Assembly (NCBI RefSeq): GCF_900010725.2
Contig: NZ_LR734870.1
Span: forward strand, 80,001-132,697
Source: Planktothrix serta PCC 8927
Lineage (GTDB): Bacteria; Cyanobacteriota; Cyanobacteriia; Cyanobacteriales; Microcoleaceae
DNA length: 52,697 nucleotides
Direction: 5' to 3'
The number at the start of each line of letters is the position of its first letter. The first letter of the stretch is position 1. Below are positions 16,687-25,851 of the stretch, piece after piece. A program made the position numbers and the translations under genes. Under the pieces are notes generated by a model that ran no database searches, was not told the origin of the DNA, and saw only the letters and a list, made by a program, of their open reading frames with translations.

Positions 16687-17268
16687 ATGAATAAACTCAT
16701 TAATATTCTCAATGTTTTTAAACCTTCTAAACCCCTGGATTGGAGAACCTTTCTCCTCATCAGTCTGACAATTTGGATCGCCTCTATTTTCGGAACGACT
16801 GATGAAAATGTCAGAAATGATTTAGCTATTCTAAGCTGGTTAGCGTTAACGATTGGGGTGGGGTTGAGAACCAGTCAACCCCCTTTTATTTTTGGGGGGA
16901 TTCCTTTAAGTCCTTGGACAACTTCATTGTTACTGTGTTTGATGATTTATCAAAAAACAGAAATCACTAGACCTTATTTTGCCTTAAAATCCTGGCCCCT
17001 ATTAGCAGTTTGTTTACTCTTTATTTTGGAATTTATTCGGGATAAATTTAAAATCCAGTCTCCCCCGCCTTTAGTCCGTATGGAGTTTATCATTATTTTA
17101 CTAATACACATTAATATTTACTGTTTTATAGAATTTGCTGTCCGCGTAGAGAATTGGTTAGAAAGAGTTCCCGAAGTTATTCCCAGACGCGAGATTTTTA
17201 AACCGGATTCTGCTAAAATTGATCAGGAGTTTCAATCCTATTTCGTTAGAGGAATTGATCGAGGATGA
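16687..17268 (+). CDS. fraD: Septal protein FraD, short form
   Basis: A 193-residue protein with several membrane segments (about residues 20-35, 48-62, 75-92, 102-118 and 130-150), and a soluble C-terminal tail (VENWLERVPEVIPRREIF). Position between fraC and fraE identifies it; similarity by eye is modest. Anabaena FraD is much longer (about 340 residues) with a periplasmic coiled-coil region; here the tail is only about 40 residues. The short form fits a filamentous strain without heterocysts. It is spaced 22 bp from fraC. Confidence 0.75.
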   Translation: MNKLINILNVFKPSKPLDWRTFLLISLTIWIASIFGTTDENVRNDLAILSWLALTIGVGLRTSQPPFIFGGIPLSPWTTSLLLCLMIYQKTEITRPYFALKSWPLLAVCLLFILEFIRDKFKIQSPPPLVRMEFIIILLIHINIYCFIEFAVRVENWLERVPEVIPRREIFKPDSAKIDQEFQSYFVRGIDRG

Positions 17269-17323
17269 GACTATTTATTATCTTTATTCCCTATTCCCTC
17301 CTATCAAACTGTGGAGATAAAAG

Positions 17324-18097
17324 ATGAATTTAAAGCGCATTGTTGCGATCGCCAGTAACGTTTTTTTAGAAGTTGTCCGCGATCGCATTCTTTATATTAT
17401 TGGGGTTTTTGCTCTGCTTTTGGTGGCTTCCGTCCGTTTACTTCCCGAAATATCAGCCGGGTTAGAAAATAAAATTATTCTCGATTTTGGCATGGCGATG
17501 ATCAGTTTTCTTAGCTTACTAATTACCGTTTTTGTTAGTGCCAATCTCGTCAATAAAGAAATTGAAAAACGCACCGTTTATCAGTTAGTTTCTAAACCCG
17601 TAAGTCGATCTGAACTGATTATTGGTAAACATTTGGGAATCTCAGCGTTTATTGCCGTTTTAGTCCTAGTGATGGCACTATTGTATTTTGGAATCCTCAG
17701 TTTTAACAAAATTTCCTACCCCTTTACCAGTCTAAGTGTCGCTGTTTTATTTCTATGGCTACAATTATCTTTAATTGCGGCGGTGGGGATTTTATTAGGA
17801 GTATTTACCAGTTCGCTTCTCGCCAGTTTATTAACCTTTGGTGTTTATGTGATGGGAAGTTTAAGCCGTGACTTATTAGCATTAGGAAAATATAGCGAAA
17901 ACCCCGCCATAGAACAATTTATGAGAGGGTTATATGTAATTTTACCCGATTTAGCCCGACTAGATTTAAAAAATGAAGCCATTTATGGTTACTTACCCGC
18001 TCCCCCCTTATTAATCATGAACGTGGCTTATGCTATCCTTTATATGATTCTCTTATTGTCCCTATCCATTACAATTTTTTGGCGACGAGAATTTTAG
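17324..18097 (+). CDS. fraE: ABC-2 type permease, FraE
   Basis: A 257-residue ABC transporter permease with six membrane segments: about residues 22-40, 56-78, 105-128, 135-158, 163-185 and 232-252. The cytoplasmic coupling stretch KEIEKRTVYQLVSKPVSRSE is typical of ABC-2 permeases of this type. FraE is needed for filament integrity in Anabaena. No ATPase gene lies next to it, which is normal since the partner is coded elsewhere. The gap to fraD is 55 bp and holds a few CTATTCC repeat units. Two HIP1 octamers lie in the first 70 bp of the gene. Confidence 0.87.
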   Translation: MNLKRIVAIASNVFLEVVRDRILYIIGVFALLLVASVRLLPEISAGLENKIILDFGMAMISFLSLLITVFVSANLVNKEIEKRTVYQLVSKPVSRSELIIGKHLGISAFIAVLVLVMALLYFGILSFNKISYPFTSLSVAVLFLWLQLSLIAAVGILLGVFTSSLLASLLTFGVYVMGSLSRDLLALGKYSENPAIEQFMRGLYVILPDLARLDLKNEAIYGYLPAPPLLIMNVAYAILYMILLLSLSITIFWRREF

Positions 18098-18100
18098 TTA

Positions 18101-18131
18101 TAGGGGGGAACAGGGAACAGGGAATAGGGAA
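18101..18131. repeat. (AACAGGG)n heptanucleotide tract
   Basis: About four AACAGGG/AATAGGG units directly after the fraE stop. Confidence 0.8.
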
Positions 18132-18213
18132 AAAGTACCTTTTTAAGGGTTTGAGGTTTTGTTGATATCCTAACCTATCCTTCAATTACTATCAGGAATA
18201 AAAAATAGCGTTG

Positions 18214-19050
18214 ATGTACACCATGATAATTACAGAAAAATTACCACAACTCCAAGCCCTATTTCAACAAATGGATCGGGCATTAATTGCTTATTCGGGA
18301 GGAGTAGATAGCACTCTTGTTGCTAAAATTGCTTATGATATTTTGGGCGATCGCGCTTTAGCAATAACAGCCGTTTCTCCTTCCTTATTACTCGAAGATT
18401 TAGCAGAAGCTCGAATTCAAGCCGCAGAAATTGGCATTCAACATCGAGAAATTGAAACTCAAGAAATGGAGAATCCGAATTATACATCAAACCCAGTTAA
18501 TCGCTGCTATTTTTGTAAAAGTGAACTCCATGACACCTTAAAACCCTTAGCTCAAAAATGGGGTTATTCTTATATTGTCGATGGGGTAAATGCCGATGAT
18601 TTACGAGATTATCGCCCCGGAATTCAAGCCGCCAAAGAACGAGGTGTCCGTTCCCCCTTAGCCGAAGTAGGTGTTAGCAAAACTGAAGTCCGAGAACTTT
18701 CTAAATATTTAGGGTTAATGGCCTGGGATAAACCCGCTCAACCCTGCTTAAGTTCGCGCTTTCCCTATACTGAAGAAATTACCATTGCTAAATTACAACG
18801 GGTGGGTAGAGCCGAAGTTTATTTAAGAAAATTAGGCTGGAAAAATTTACGAGTTCGCTCAGAAGCAGATACCGCCCGCATCGAATTACCCCCCGAACAA
18901 ATCAAAGAATTTGTATCTCAAACAGAACTTTCCCAATTAGTTCAAGCTTTTCAACAATTTGGGTTTGTTTATGTTACTTTAGATTTAGAGGGATATCGAA
19001 GCGGAAAATTAAATCAAGTCCTACCTTCGGAATTATTAGTCCGTCCCTAA
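18214..19050 (+). CDS. larE: ATP-dependent sulfur transferase LarE
   Basis: About 278 residues. LarE makes the thiocarboxyl groups of the nickel-pincer nucleotide cofactor of lactate racemase and related enzymes. The PP-loop SGGVDSTLV near residue 29 binds ATP. CYFC (CxxC) and the Cys of QPCLSSRFPY give three cysteines: this set fits the cluster-binding form, where a 4Fe-4S cluster supplies sulfur, rather than the form with one sacrificial Cys. Other conserved parts are IVDGVNADDLRDYRPG and EVRELSKYLGL. The TTG at 18211, the ATG at 18214 and the ATG at 18223 are all in frame; I use 18214. LarB, LarC and a LarA-type racemase are not in the window. Confidence 0.93.
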   Translation: MYTMIITEKLPQLQALFQQMDRALIAYSGGVDSTLVAKIAYDILGDRALAITAVSPSLLLEDLAEARIQAAEIGIQHREIETQEMENPNYTSNPVNRCYFCKSELHDTLKPLAQKWGYSYIVDGVNADDLRDYRPGIQAAKERGVRSPLAEVGVSKTEVRELSKYLGLMAWDKPAQPCLSSRFPYTEEITIAKLQRVGRAEVYLRKLGWKNLRVRSEADTARIELPPEQIKEFVSQTELSQLVQAFQQFGFVYVTLDLEGYRSGKLNQVLPSELLVRP

Positions 19051-19241
19051 ACCTAAAAAATATCCCTACCATTAACTATGGCAGGGGCGAGGACAGTCAG
19101 ACGCTATTGGTTTTTATTGTGTAGGAATTTAAGCTAACTGTAGCTTAGGGTTGTGACAATTTTCCGAGTGTCCATCCTCAAAAAATAGGATAATAATCTG
19201 CGATCGCTTAAAATCGGGTTAAAGTTTAATCGAAGCGAACA

Positions 19242-20015
19242 ATGAATTTTTCCTCCTGGCATCCTTTGGGTGTGGCCCCGAATGCGTGGAATGTGAATCA
19301 AACCGACGCCGATATTACCCGCCCACCCCTGGAACCTCGGCCCATTACGATAACCACCGAGACAAAAACCCTGCGTTTGGACTTAGCAAAAACCGCTATT
19401 ATTGTTATCGATCTGCAAAATGATTTTTGTCATCCCGACGGTTGGTTAGCTCATATTGGCGTGGATATCACCCCGGCGCAACAACCGATTTCCCCTTTAA
19501 ATAGATTACTGCCTCGGTTGCGTTCAGTGCAGGTTCCTGTGATTTGGTTGAACTGGGGAAACCGTCCCGACTTACTCAATATTAGTGCGGGTTTGCGTCA
19601 CGTTTACAACCCCACGGGAGAAGATATTGGGTTAGGCGACCCTTTACCTAAAAATGGTTCCTCTGTTTTAATGGCAGGAAGTTGGGGGGCGGCAATTGTG
19701 GATGAATTAGACCAACAACCCCAAGATATTTATATTAATAAATATCGGATGAGTGGGTTTTGGGATACTCCTTTAGATAGTATTTTAAGAAACTTAGGAA
19801 AAACCACTTTATTATTTGCTGGAGTTAATGCCGACCAATGTGTAATGGCGACTCTACAGGATGCCAATTTTCTAGGCTATGATTGTATTTTAGTTAAAGA
19901 TTGTACGGCAACCACATCCCCAGATTATTGCTGGTTAGCAACGGTTTACAATGTTAAACAATGCTTTGGGTTTGTTTGTGATTCTCAAGCTATTTTAGAG
20001 GGCATTCATTCATAA
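19242..20015 (+). CDS. Isochorismatase-family cysteine hydrolase
   Basis: A 257-residue hydrolase with the family triad: Asp57 (VIDLQNDFC), Lys167 (INKYRMSGFW) and Cys200 (GVNADQCVMATL). Such enzymes cut amide or ester bonds of small molecules such as nicotinamide, biuret, ureidoacrylate or carbamoyl groups. Residues 1-50 are an N-terminal extension that plain isochorismatases lack. The gene starts a three-gene run on the same strand with a cupin and a CocE-type hydrolase, which suggests breakdown of a small nitrogen or ester compound; the substrate cannot be read. A heptanucleotide tract follows the stop directly. Confidence 0.88.
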   Translation: MNFSSWHPLGVAPNAWNVNQTDADITRPPLEPRPITITTETKTLRLDLAKTAIIVIDLQNDFCHPDGWLAHIGVDITPAQQPISPLNRLLPRLRSVQVPVIWLNWGNRPDLLNISAGLRHVYNPTGEDIGLGDPLPKNGSSVLMAGSWGAAIVDELDQQPQDIYINKYRMSGFWDTPLDSILRNLGKTTLLFAGVNADQCVMATLQDANFLGYDCILVKDCTATTSPDYCWLATVYNVKQCFGFVCDSQAILEGIHS

Positions 20016-20052
20016 CTATTCCCTATTCCCTATTCCCTGTTCCCTGTTCCCT
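20016..20052. repeat. (CTATTCC/CTGTTCC)n heptanucleotide tract
   Basis: About five head-to-tail units directly after the stop codon at 20015, in the gap between the hydrolase and the cupin gene. Confidence 0.85.
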
Positions 20053-20097
20053 TTTGCTTAAGAATTTTGAACACAACTCAAATAGGATTGATATATT

Positions 20098-20544
20098 ATG
20101 ATTGAGCGCTGTATGATTCCAGTCGTCAAATCTCCTAGAGATTATCAAGCTTATCGTATTAGCCCTCAAGATACAAATCGATTAGCCATTATTTTCGATC
20201 CCGATGCCGCTAATACCTCTTTAACGGTTTGTGTAGAAATTTTTGAAGTTGGGGGAAAAACTCCTCCCAACCGTCATCAATTAGCGGTAGAAATGTTTTT
20301 TGTGATTAAAGGGGAAGGAGTGGCAATTTGTGATGGAAAAACGGTTGAAATTAAGGCTGGATATAGTATTTTAGTTCCGCCAACAGGAACTCATATTATT
20401 AAAAATACAGGTTCAACTCGCTTATATGCTTTATGTATTATGGTTCCTAATGAAAATTTTGTAGAATTAATTCGCAGTGGTACCCCGGTAGAATTGGATG
20501 AAGAAGACTTAAACGTCTTAAGTCGGAGGGATGTGTTTGTTTAG
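20098..20544 (+). CDS. Single-domain cupin protein
   Basis: A 148-residue cupin. Motif 1 is seen as NRHQLAVEMFFVIKGEG (metal-binding His and Glu) and motif 2 as VPPTGTHIIKNTG (His). Small cupins bind a metal and act as enzymes or ligand sensors; this one is too generic to name. It lies between the isochorismatase gene and the CocE-type hydrolase, and the three are likely to act on one compound. An in-frame ATG five codons downstream (MIPVVKSP) is an alternative start. Confidence 0.85.
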   Translation: MIERCMIPVVKSPRDYQAYRISPQDTNRLAIIFDPDAANTSLTVCVEIFEVGGKTPPNRHQLAVEMFFVIKGEGVAICDGKTVEIKAGYSILVPPTGTHIIKNTGSTRLYALCIMVPNENFVELIRSGTPVELDEEDLNVLSRRDVFV

Positions 20545-20680
20545 GGTTAAATCATTTTGACTTCTGATGATTTTTTAAGATTAGTTAAGATAGGGTTACT
20601 GATGGAAACAAAAAAAGTACATTATACTCAAGGGATTATTTGTTAATAGCAACTTTTAACCGATTAAGCTTGATTTTCTA

Positions 20681-22336
20681 ATGATTATTAAAGAAACAGC
20701 CTCTCTAATTACCCGTGATGGAATTCGACTTGATGCGGATATTTATCGACCCCAGACCGAGGAAAAATTACCCGTTTTATTAATGCGACAACCTTATGGG
20801 AGAGCGATCGCCTCTACCGTTGTTTACGCTCATCCTAAATGGTATGCTCAACAGGGGTATATTGTAGTAATTCAAGATGTTAGGGGACGAGGAACTTCAG
20901 AAGGAGAATTCCAACTTTTTATTCATGAAATAGAAGATGGGTTAGATACAATTAATTGGGTTGCTAATCTTCCTTATAGTAATGGTCAGGTGGGAATGTA
21001 TGGCTTTTCCTATCAAGGAATGACCCAAATTTATGCGGCTTCTACCCGTCCAAAGGCATTAAAAACCGTATGTCCGGCGATGATGAGTCATGATTTATAT
21101 CGAGATTGGGCCTATGAAGGGGGAGCTTTTTGTTTATATGCTAACTTAGGATGGGCGATACAAATTTCAGCAGAAACAGCCCGATTAAAAGAAGATGAAA
21201 CCGCTTATAATTCTCTTTATCAAGCCTCTCGAAACTTACCCTTTTTTGATCCCATTCCTGCTAGTCCAGAAGTATTAAAAAAACACGATCCAGATTCATT
21301 TTATCACGAATGGTTAGCCCAGGATCAACCCGATGAATATTGGCAAAATCTATCTCCAAAATTAGATAATTTAGATTTACCTATGCTGCATATTGGGGGA
21401 TGGTTTGATATTTATTTAAAAGGAACAATTCATTTCTATCAAGAAATGGTAAACCGCAGTCAACACCCCCAACATTTAATTATTGGCCCTTGGGCACATC
21501 TTCCCTGGGGTAGAAAAGTCGGGACACTCAATTATGGGTTAACCGCATCAACGTTTATTGATACCTTGCAAATTCAATGGTTTGATACCTTTTTAAAAGG
21601 TAAAGAAAATCCCATTTTTAATCAAAACCGGGTTGATTTATTTGAAATGGGAAGCCAAAACTGGCGAGAATTTAAACAATGGCCGTCATCCTCATCCCAG
21701 GTTTATTATTTATCAACCAATGGACTCGCTAATTTACGAGAAGATGCCGGAATATTAACCCCAAATTGTCCTAATAATTCTCAAGAAGATGTCTTTGTTC
21801 ATGACCCTTGGCGTCCGGTTCCAGCACTCGGAGGTCATGCCATGTATCCAACGGGTTCTTTTGACCGTTCTACCTTAGACTGTCGCAGTGATATTGTTAC
21901 CTATACCTCTGAAACGTTGAGTCAAGATTTGCATTTAGCAGGAGATTTAACCGTAGAACTTTATTGTACAGCAGACACACCCAGTTTTGATTTATGTGCG
22001 GTTTTATCGGAAGTTAAACCCGATGGCAGTGTCTATAATTTTAGTCAAGGCTACCAACGAATTAATTTAACTAAATCTAACATAAATCCTATTTTAAGTC
22101 AAGAAGAAAATATAAATTGCTATCAAATTAAAATGCAACCCACTTGTATTAAAATTCTTCAAGGGCATTGTTTACGTTTAAGCATAAGTGCGGCTTGTTT
22201 TCCTGCTTATCCAGTTAACCCCGGACTCGAAAAACCTATTAATCAAACCCGTTTAATGGATCATCAAATTATCACATTAAATATTAACTCTGGGGGTGAT
22301 TTCCCCTCAAAAGTTATATTATCAACTCCAGATTAA
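20681..22336 (+). CDS. CocE/NonD-family hydrolase
   Basis: A 551-residue alpha/beta hydrolase of the X-Pro dipeptidyl-peptidase/CocE family. The nucleophile Ser110 lies in the elbow YGFSYQGM; the oxyanion Tyr/Gly region is VRGRGTSEG; the catalytic His is in GPWAHLPWG. The jelly-roll C-terminal domain (LTVELYCTADTPSFDLCAVL) is typical of the family. No signal peptide: cytoplasmic. Substrates of the family range from dipeptides to esters such as cocaine and cephalosporins, so the substrate cannot be named. It ends the three-gene run with the isochorismatase and cupin genes, 136 bp after the cupin. Confidence 0.9.
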   Translation: MIIKETASLITRDGIRLDADIYRPQTEEKLPVLLMRQPYGRAIASTVVYAHPKWYAQQGYIVVIQDVRGRGTSEGEFQLFIHEIEDGLDTINWVANLPYSNGQVGMYGFSYQGMTQIYAASTRPKALKTVCPAMMSHDLYRDWAYEGGAFCLYANLGWAIQISAETARLKEDETAYNSLYQASRNLPFFDPIPASPEVLKKHDPDSFYHEWLAQDQPDEYWQNLSPKLDNLDLPMLHIGGWFDIYLKGTIHFYQEMVNRSQHPQHLIIGPWAHLPWGRKVGTLNYGLTASTFIDTLQIQWFDTFLKGKENPIFNQNRVDLFEMGSQNWREFKQWPSSSSQVYYLSTNGLANLREDAGILTPNCPNNSQEDVFVHDPWRPVPALGGHAMYPTGSFDRSTLDCRSDIVTYTSETLSQDLHLAGDLTVELYCTADTPSFDLCAVLSEVKPDGSVYNFSQGYQRINLTKSNINPILSQEENINCYQIKMQPTCIKILQGHCLRLSISAACFPAYPVNPGLEKPINQTRLMDHQIITLNINSGGDFPSKVILSTPD

Positions 22337-22338
22337 CT

Positions 22339-22367
22339 GTAGGGTGTGTAAGCTCCGCGCACGCACC
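22339..22367. repeat. GTAGGGTG...CGCACGCACC palindromic repeat
   Basis: GTAGGGTGTGTAAGC, centre TCCG, CGCACGCACC. It is a degenerate partner of the element at 40058-40089 and follows the stop of the CocE-type gene by 2 bp. Confidence 0.6.
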
Positions 22368-22426
22368 AACTGTCAACTATCAACTGTCAACTATCAACTG
22401 TCAACTATCAACTGTCAACTATCAAC
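22368..22426. repeat. Heptanucleotide tract, alternating CAACTGT and CAACTAT
   Basis: About eight units alternating in the last bases, cut on its right by the inserted element at 22427. Confidence 0.9.
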
Positions 22427-22551
22427 TATAGCAATCCTAAATGATTTGTGAAAAAGTTTTGTAGGGGTTTGGTTTCCAAACCCAGGCGCAAAGAGGGTTT
22501 GGAAACCAAACCCCTACGATAAAATATTACAACCTATTTAGGAATGCTATA
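22427..22551. mobile_element. MITE-like element with inverted ends
   Basis: A 125-bp element: TATAGCAATCCTAAAT at the left end and ATTTAGGAATGCTATA at the right, inverted with 15 of 16 matches. Inside is a perfect 23-bp inverted repeat (GTAGGGGTTTGG.. to ..CCAAACCCCTAC, about 22461-22517) round an 11-base loop. The same heptanucleotide tract flanks it on both sides, so it lies inside the tract. The TATA at each end fits insertion at TA, as for IS630/Tc1-type elements. There is no coding capacity. Confidence 0.7.
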
Positions 22552-22612
22552 TCAACTATCAACTATCAACTATCAACTATCAACTATCAACTATCAACTG
22601 TCAACTGTCAAC
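22552..22612. repeat. Heptanucleotide tract, right part (CAACTAT)n
   Basis: About seven CAACTAT units then two CAACTGT units. The last units run through the stop codon of the cyclase gene. Confidence 0.9.
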
Positions 22613-24843
22613 ACCTTAATATTTTGATAAAGTTGATTCAGATATTGCTCAACCTCTGGAGGTTTAGCTGTAAAGCTAATATAAAAGGTTCCAGATTCAG
22701 CCGTTTTTTCTAGGACTTTTGCATAAATATCATCACTCCATTGTTCTGATTCTAATTTCATATTAATCTTTAAATTTGCTAACACCCCAGGAATAATATC
22801 ATTATTGGCTTCTGTAACAATTAAACCACTTTTTTCTGATAATTCCACTAAACCCCCTATCAATAGACTTCCATCAATATGTTTACCTTCTAAAATCGAA
22901 TATTGTAAAACGATGGGTGTTGAAAGCGGATAAAAATGTTCTTCTTCCTTAGAAATAAATAAATTATATTGTCCTGCAATTCCCCCGACTTCATAAATTG
23001 TAATCGGTTTTTTCACTCCTTTGGGTTGAACTAATTTGTGATTTTCAATTTTAATTAAATCCTGACCTGCTTCCTTTAAAGTCATTTCAGAAATTAAAAT
23101 TTGTCCTCCCGTTGTATAAGATTCAACCCGATAAGCTAAATTCACTTGATTACCCACAACACCGTATTTTGTACGCTTTTCTGACCCAATATTTCCAACG
23201 ACAACTTCCCCAGTATTAATCCCAATTCCCATATCTAAAGGAGACAAATCCCACTGTTGTAATTTTTCATTCACCTTCTGCATCGCTAATTGCATCGCCA
23301 CCGCACAAGCAATTGCTCGTTGAGCATCATCTTCTCGTAAAGTTGGAGCACCAAATAATACTAAAATCCCATCTCCCATAAACTCATCAATGGTTCCTTG
23401 ATAGTTAGTAATAACATCAGCCATTGAGGATAAATAGAAGTTTAAAATTTTGACCACTTCTTCAGGTTGTAAACGTTCAGAGAGAGCCGTAAATCCGCGT
23501 AAATCCGACGTTAAAATCGTGATTTTTCGCCGTTCTCCGCCGAGTTTTAACCCTTCGGGTTTTTCGAGTAAATTAGAAACAATTTCAGCACTTAAATAAC
23601 GCCCAAAAATATTGCGAATATCCGCCGCCGAACGGGCAATATAAGCGGTAATTGCGATCGCTGAACCTGCTAAGGCTAAAAAAGGAGGAACAACAGGAAT
23701 CCACCATCCTTGAATAAACAAAAGATAGGTACTTCCGAGTAAAACTCCCGTTGCTAAAAGCGAAATTAAAACCTGTCGGACAATTAATAATTTAACTTTA
23801 GCAGTCCCTCTAAATTTCCAAGTTAAAATTGCCCCAGTTCCCGACCATAGAAATATCCAAATCCATTCTAAGGGATCAGAAATAGTTTGAATTAAAGGAC
23901 GATGATCTAAGGCTGTACTAATAATTTGACTGGCTATATTGGCATGAATTTCTACCCCAGACATTCTTTCGTTGGCTGATAATGTGTAAGGCGTTGAGAT
24001 TAAATCTTTGAAGCTTTCCCCGACAGAGCCGATTAAAATAATTCGATTTTTTGCCCAATCTTTAGGAAGTTTATCAGTTAAAATATCCTCAAAAGAAACC
24101 GTTTCAAAACTTTGATTAGACCCTCGATAATTTAAAAAAACTTGATACCCTCCGGCATCTGCCCGAATATAACCGCCATCATTTTTAGCCAAGGGTTTAA
24201 ATACAATATTGTTAAATTTCCACCAATTATTTGTTCCGGGTACTATTTCGGGTGCAATTCCTTGAGAATCTAAATAAAACATCGCCAAGAATAACCCTAA
24301 ACTGTAAACAGGTTGTTCTTGATCATTTTTAACCACTAACAATGCTCGCCGAATAATATTATCTTCATCTAAAATCAAATCATTAGCTGCGACTCGATTT
24401 TTTTCTTTTAAAATTGGAGGAGCCGCCACAGATTCTAAGGCTTCATCTCCAACCACTTTTTCAATTCCAATTAAATTAGGGGTATCTGCAAACAGTTTAA
24501 GCAACTGAGCATGACCGGGCTCAAAGGGTAAATCTCGATAAATATCTAACCCAATGGCTATCGGTTTCATTGCTATCAATTTCTCGATTAATTTTGCATA
24601 AATTTCATCGGGAACATAACCCTGACCAATATATTTCATATCGGCTTCATCTAACCCGATAATCGCAATCCGTTGATCACGGGGATCAAGGGGACGTAAG
24701 CGCATATATTGGTCATAAACTGACCATTCCCAAGATTGTAAAAGACCAGAAAAACGCAGCAGGATTACAAGACCCGCCATCACTGGGGTTGTAATCCAAA
24801 TGCCACGCCACTCCCATACTAATTGTTTAATTTGTGCTCTCAT
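22594..24843 (-). CDS. CHASE2-domain adenylate/guanylate cyclase
   Basis: A 749-residue membrane cyclase. An N-terminal membrane segment (residues 16-32) is followed by an extracytoplasmic CHASE2 sensor (about 35-310), three membrane segments (about 325-345, 352-373, 380-402) and a class III cyclase domain (about 430-620): ILTSDLRGFTALSER and DEFMGDGILVLFG carry the two metal-binding Asp; TKYGVVGNQVNLAYR has the Lys, Asn and Arg of the active site. Residues 635-749 may be a PilZ-like domain. The C-terminus, ending V-D-S and TGA, is read from the heptanucleotide repeat. It lies in one run with DUF928 and CHAT genes. Makes cAMP or cGMP; the choice is not clear. Confidence 0.93.
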   Translation of the reverse strand: MRAQIKQLVWEWRGIWITTPVMAGLVILLRFSGLLQSWEWSVYDQYMRLRPLDPRDQRIAIIGLDEADMKYIGQGYVPDEIYAKLIEKLIAMKPIAIGLDIYRDLPFEPGHAQLLKLFADTPNLIGIEKVVGDEALESVAAPPILKEKNRVAANDLILDEDNIIRRALLVVKNDQEQPVYSLGLFLAMFYLDSQGIAPEIVPGTNNWWKFNNIVFKPLAKNDGGYIRADAGGYQVFLNYRGSNQSFETVSFEDILTDKLPKDWAKNRIILIGSVGESFKDLISTPYTLSANERMSGVEIHANIASQIISTALDHRPLIQTISDPLEWIWIFLWSGTGAILTWKFRGTAKVKLLIVRQVLISLLATGVLLGSTYLLFIQGWWIPVVPPFLALAGSAIAITAYIARSAADIRNIFGRYLSAEIVSNLLEKPEGLKLGGERRKITILTSDLRGFTALSERLQPEEVVKILNFYLSSMADVITNYQGTIDEFMGDGILVLFGAPTLREDDAQRAIACAVAMQLAMQKVNEKLQQWDLSPLDMGIGINTGEVVVGNIGSEKRTKYGVVGNQVNLAYRVESYTTGGQILISEMTLKEAGQDLIKIENHKLVQPKGVKKPITIYEVGGIAGQYNLFISKEEEHFYPLSTPIVLQYSILEGKHIDGSLLIGGLVELSEKSGLIVTEANNDIIPGVLANLKINMKLESEQWSDDIYAKVLEKTAESGTFYISFTAKPPEVEQYLNQLYQNIKVLTVDS

Positions 24844-24874
24844 AGAGCCTATTTTAGCGTGTATATTTTTGGGT

Positions 24875-25678
24875 TTATTGAGCAGATTGTTCGTCAGAAT
24901 TACTTACTGTTGGTTCGGGTGCAAATGGAGCTTCTATAATTGATTCTTCAATTTTAATAGAATTGAGTAAACTTTTCCATTCTTCTTGCTGGGAATCTCG
25001 CAACTGAGCCATGATCATTAATGTATCTTGCCAGAGGTTTTCACGGACATAAATTTCTGCTTTTTTTAACGGATCTTGAGTTTTTTCTAGTTCCCTTTCT
25101 AGGGTAGGGGTCAATTTATTTCGCTGAATATAAACTTCTAAAGACGCAACATTTGGAAGAGATTCAAGATTATTAGAATCTGTAGAATTAGGATTGCTAC
25201 TTTGACACTTCATTGAAAATAGCCACTTATATTGTTTTCCAACTTCTAAAGCTACCGTTTTAGGCAAAGCAATCTGCACAATACTCCCGTCTAAAGGCAG
25301 TTGAATTGTTGTTAGATAAACATCTTTTCCCCTGTTATTCACTAGAACAAACTCACCGAGTGCGACCCCAGATTGAGGAAAAGTGATTTCGGGAATATAA
25401 ACAAAAAATGTTGGGTTAGCAGAAACCGTTGAGGTATTCTTACTTGGTACTAAAGCAGTCATGGGTATATCACTGATTTTGCACTCAGGTGACCGTGTTC
25501 CTCCTCCGGCGGTACTTACTGGCCCCTCACCCTTGGGTGCCGGGGGAAATTCTAAACTGATTTGCATTGGGGAATTGACCCGGTTTTTAACGGGAGAAGG
25601 AACACTCGCTAGACTCGCTGTAATAGGCAAAACCATGCCTAAAATCAAACTCAAACAACTCACAGATTTGATAACCAT
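24875..25678 (-). CDS. DUF928-domain secreted protein
   Basis: About 267 residues from the ATG at 25678 (MVIKSVSCL), which gives a normal signal peptide (residues 1-25, cut near ASLASV); the open frame extends 16 codons further to 25726. The DUF928 signature is the stretch TVSANPTFFVYIPEI, then ALGEFVLVNN and GKQYKWLFSMKC. It probably works in the periplasm or on the cell surface. DUF928 genes often travel with CHAT/TPR and CHASE2 genes in cyanobacteria (family knowledge), as here. The function is not known. It lies 31 bp upstream of the cyclase gene on the same strand. Confidence 0.85.
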   Translation of the reverse strand: MVIKSVSCLSLILGMVLPITASLASVPSPVKNRVNSPMQISLEFPPAPKGEGPVSTAGGGTRSPECKISDIPMTALVPSKNTSTVSANPTFFVYIPEITFPQSGVALGEFVLVNNRGKDVYLTTIQLPLDGSIVQIALPKTVALEVGKQYKWLFSMKCQSSNPNSTDSNNLESLPNVASLEVYIQRNKLTPTLERELEKTQDPLKKAEIYVRENLWQDTLMIMAQLRDSQQEEWKSLLNSIKIEESIIEAPFAPEPTVSNSDEQSAQ

Positions 25679-25851
25679 AAGATTATGCCTCTTTATGCTT
25701 GTAAAGATGATCATAAGATGCACCATCCAGATTAGAAAACCTGCATCTGATCAAGATTTGCTTTATCAGAAAATTAGCAGATTACGGGGACTTATGCCTC
25801 TGAGACTGTCTTAGGGGTTGAGAAGTTGCCAAAGGACTAAAATCTTCTATT

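Noticed and set aside
22368-22612. CRISPR array
   Set aside because: Short heptanucleotide units without unique spacers; a tandem repeat tract with an inserted element.
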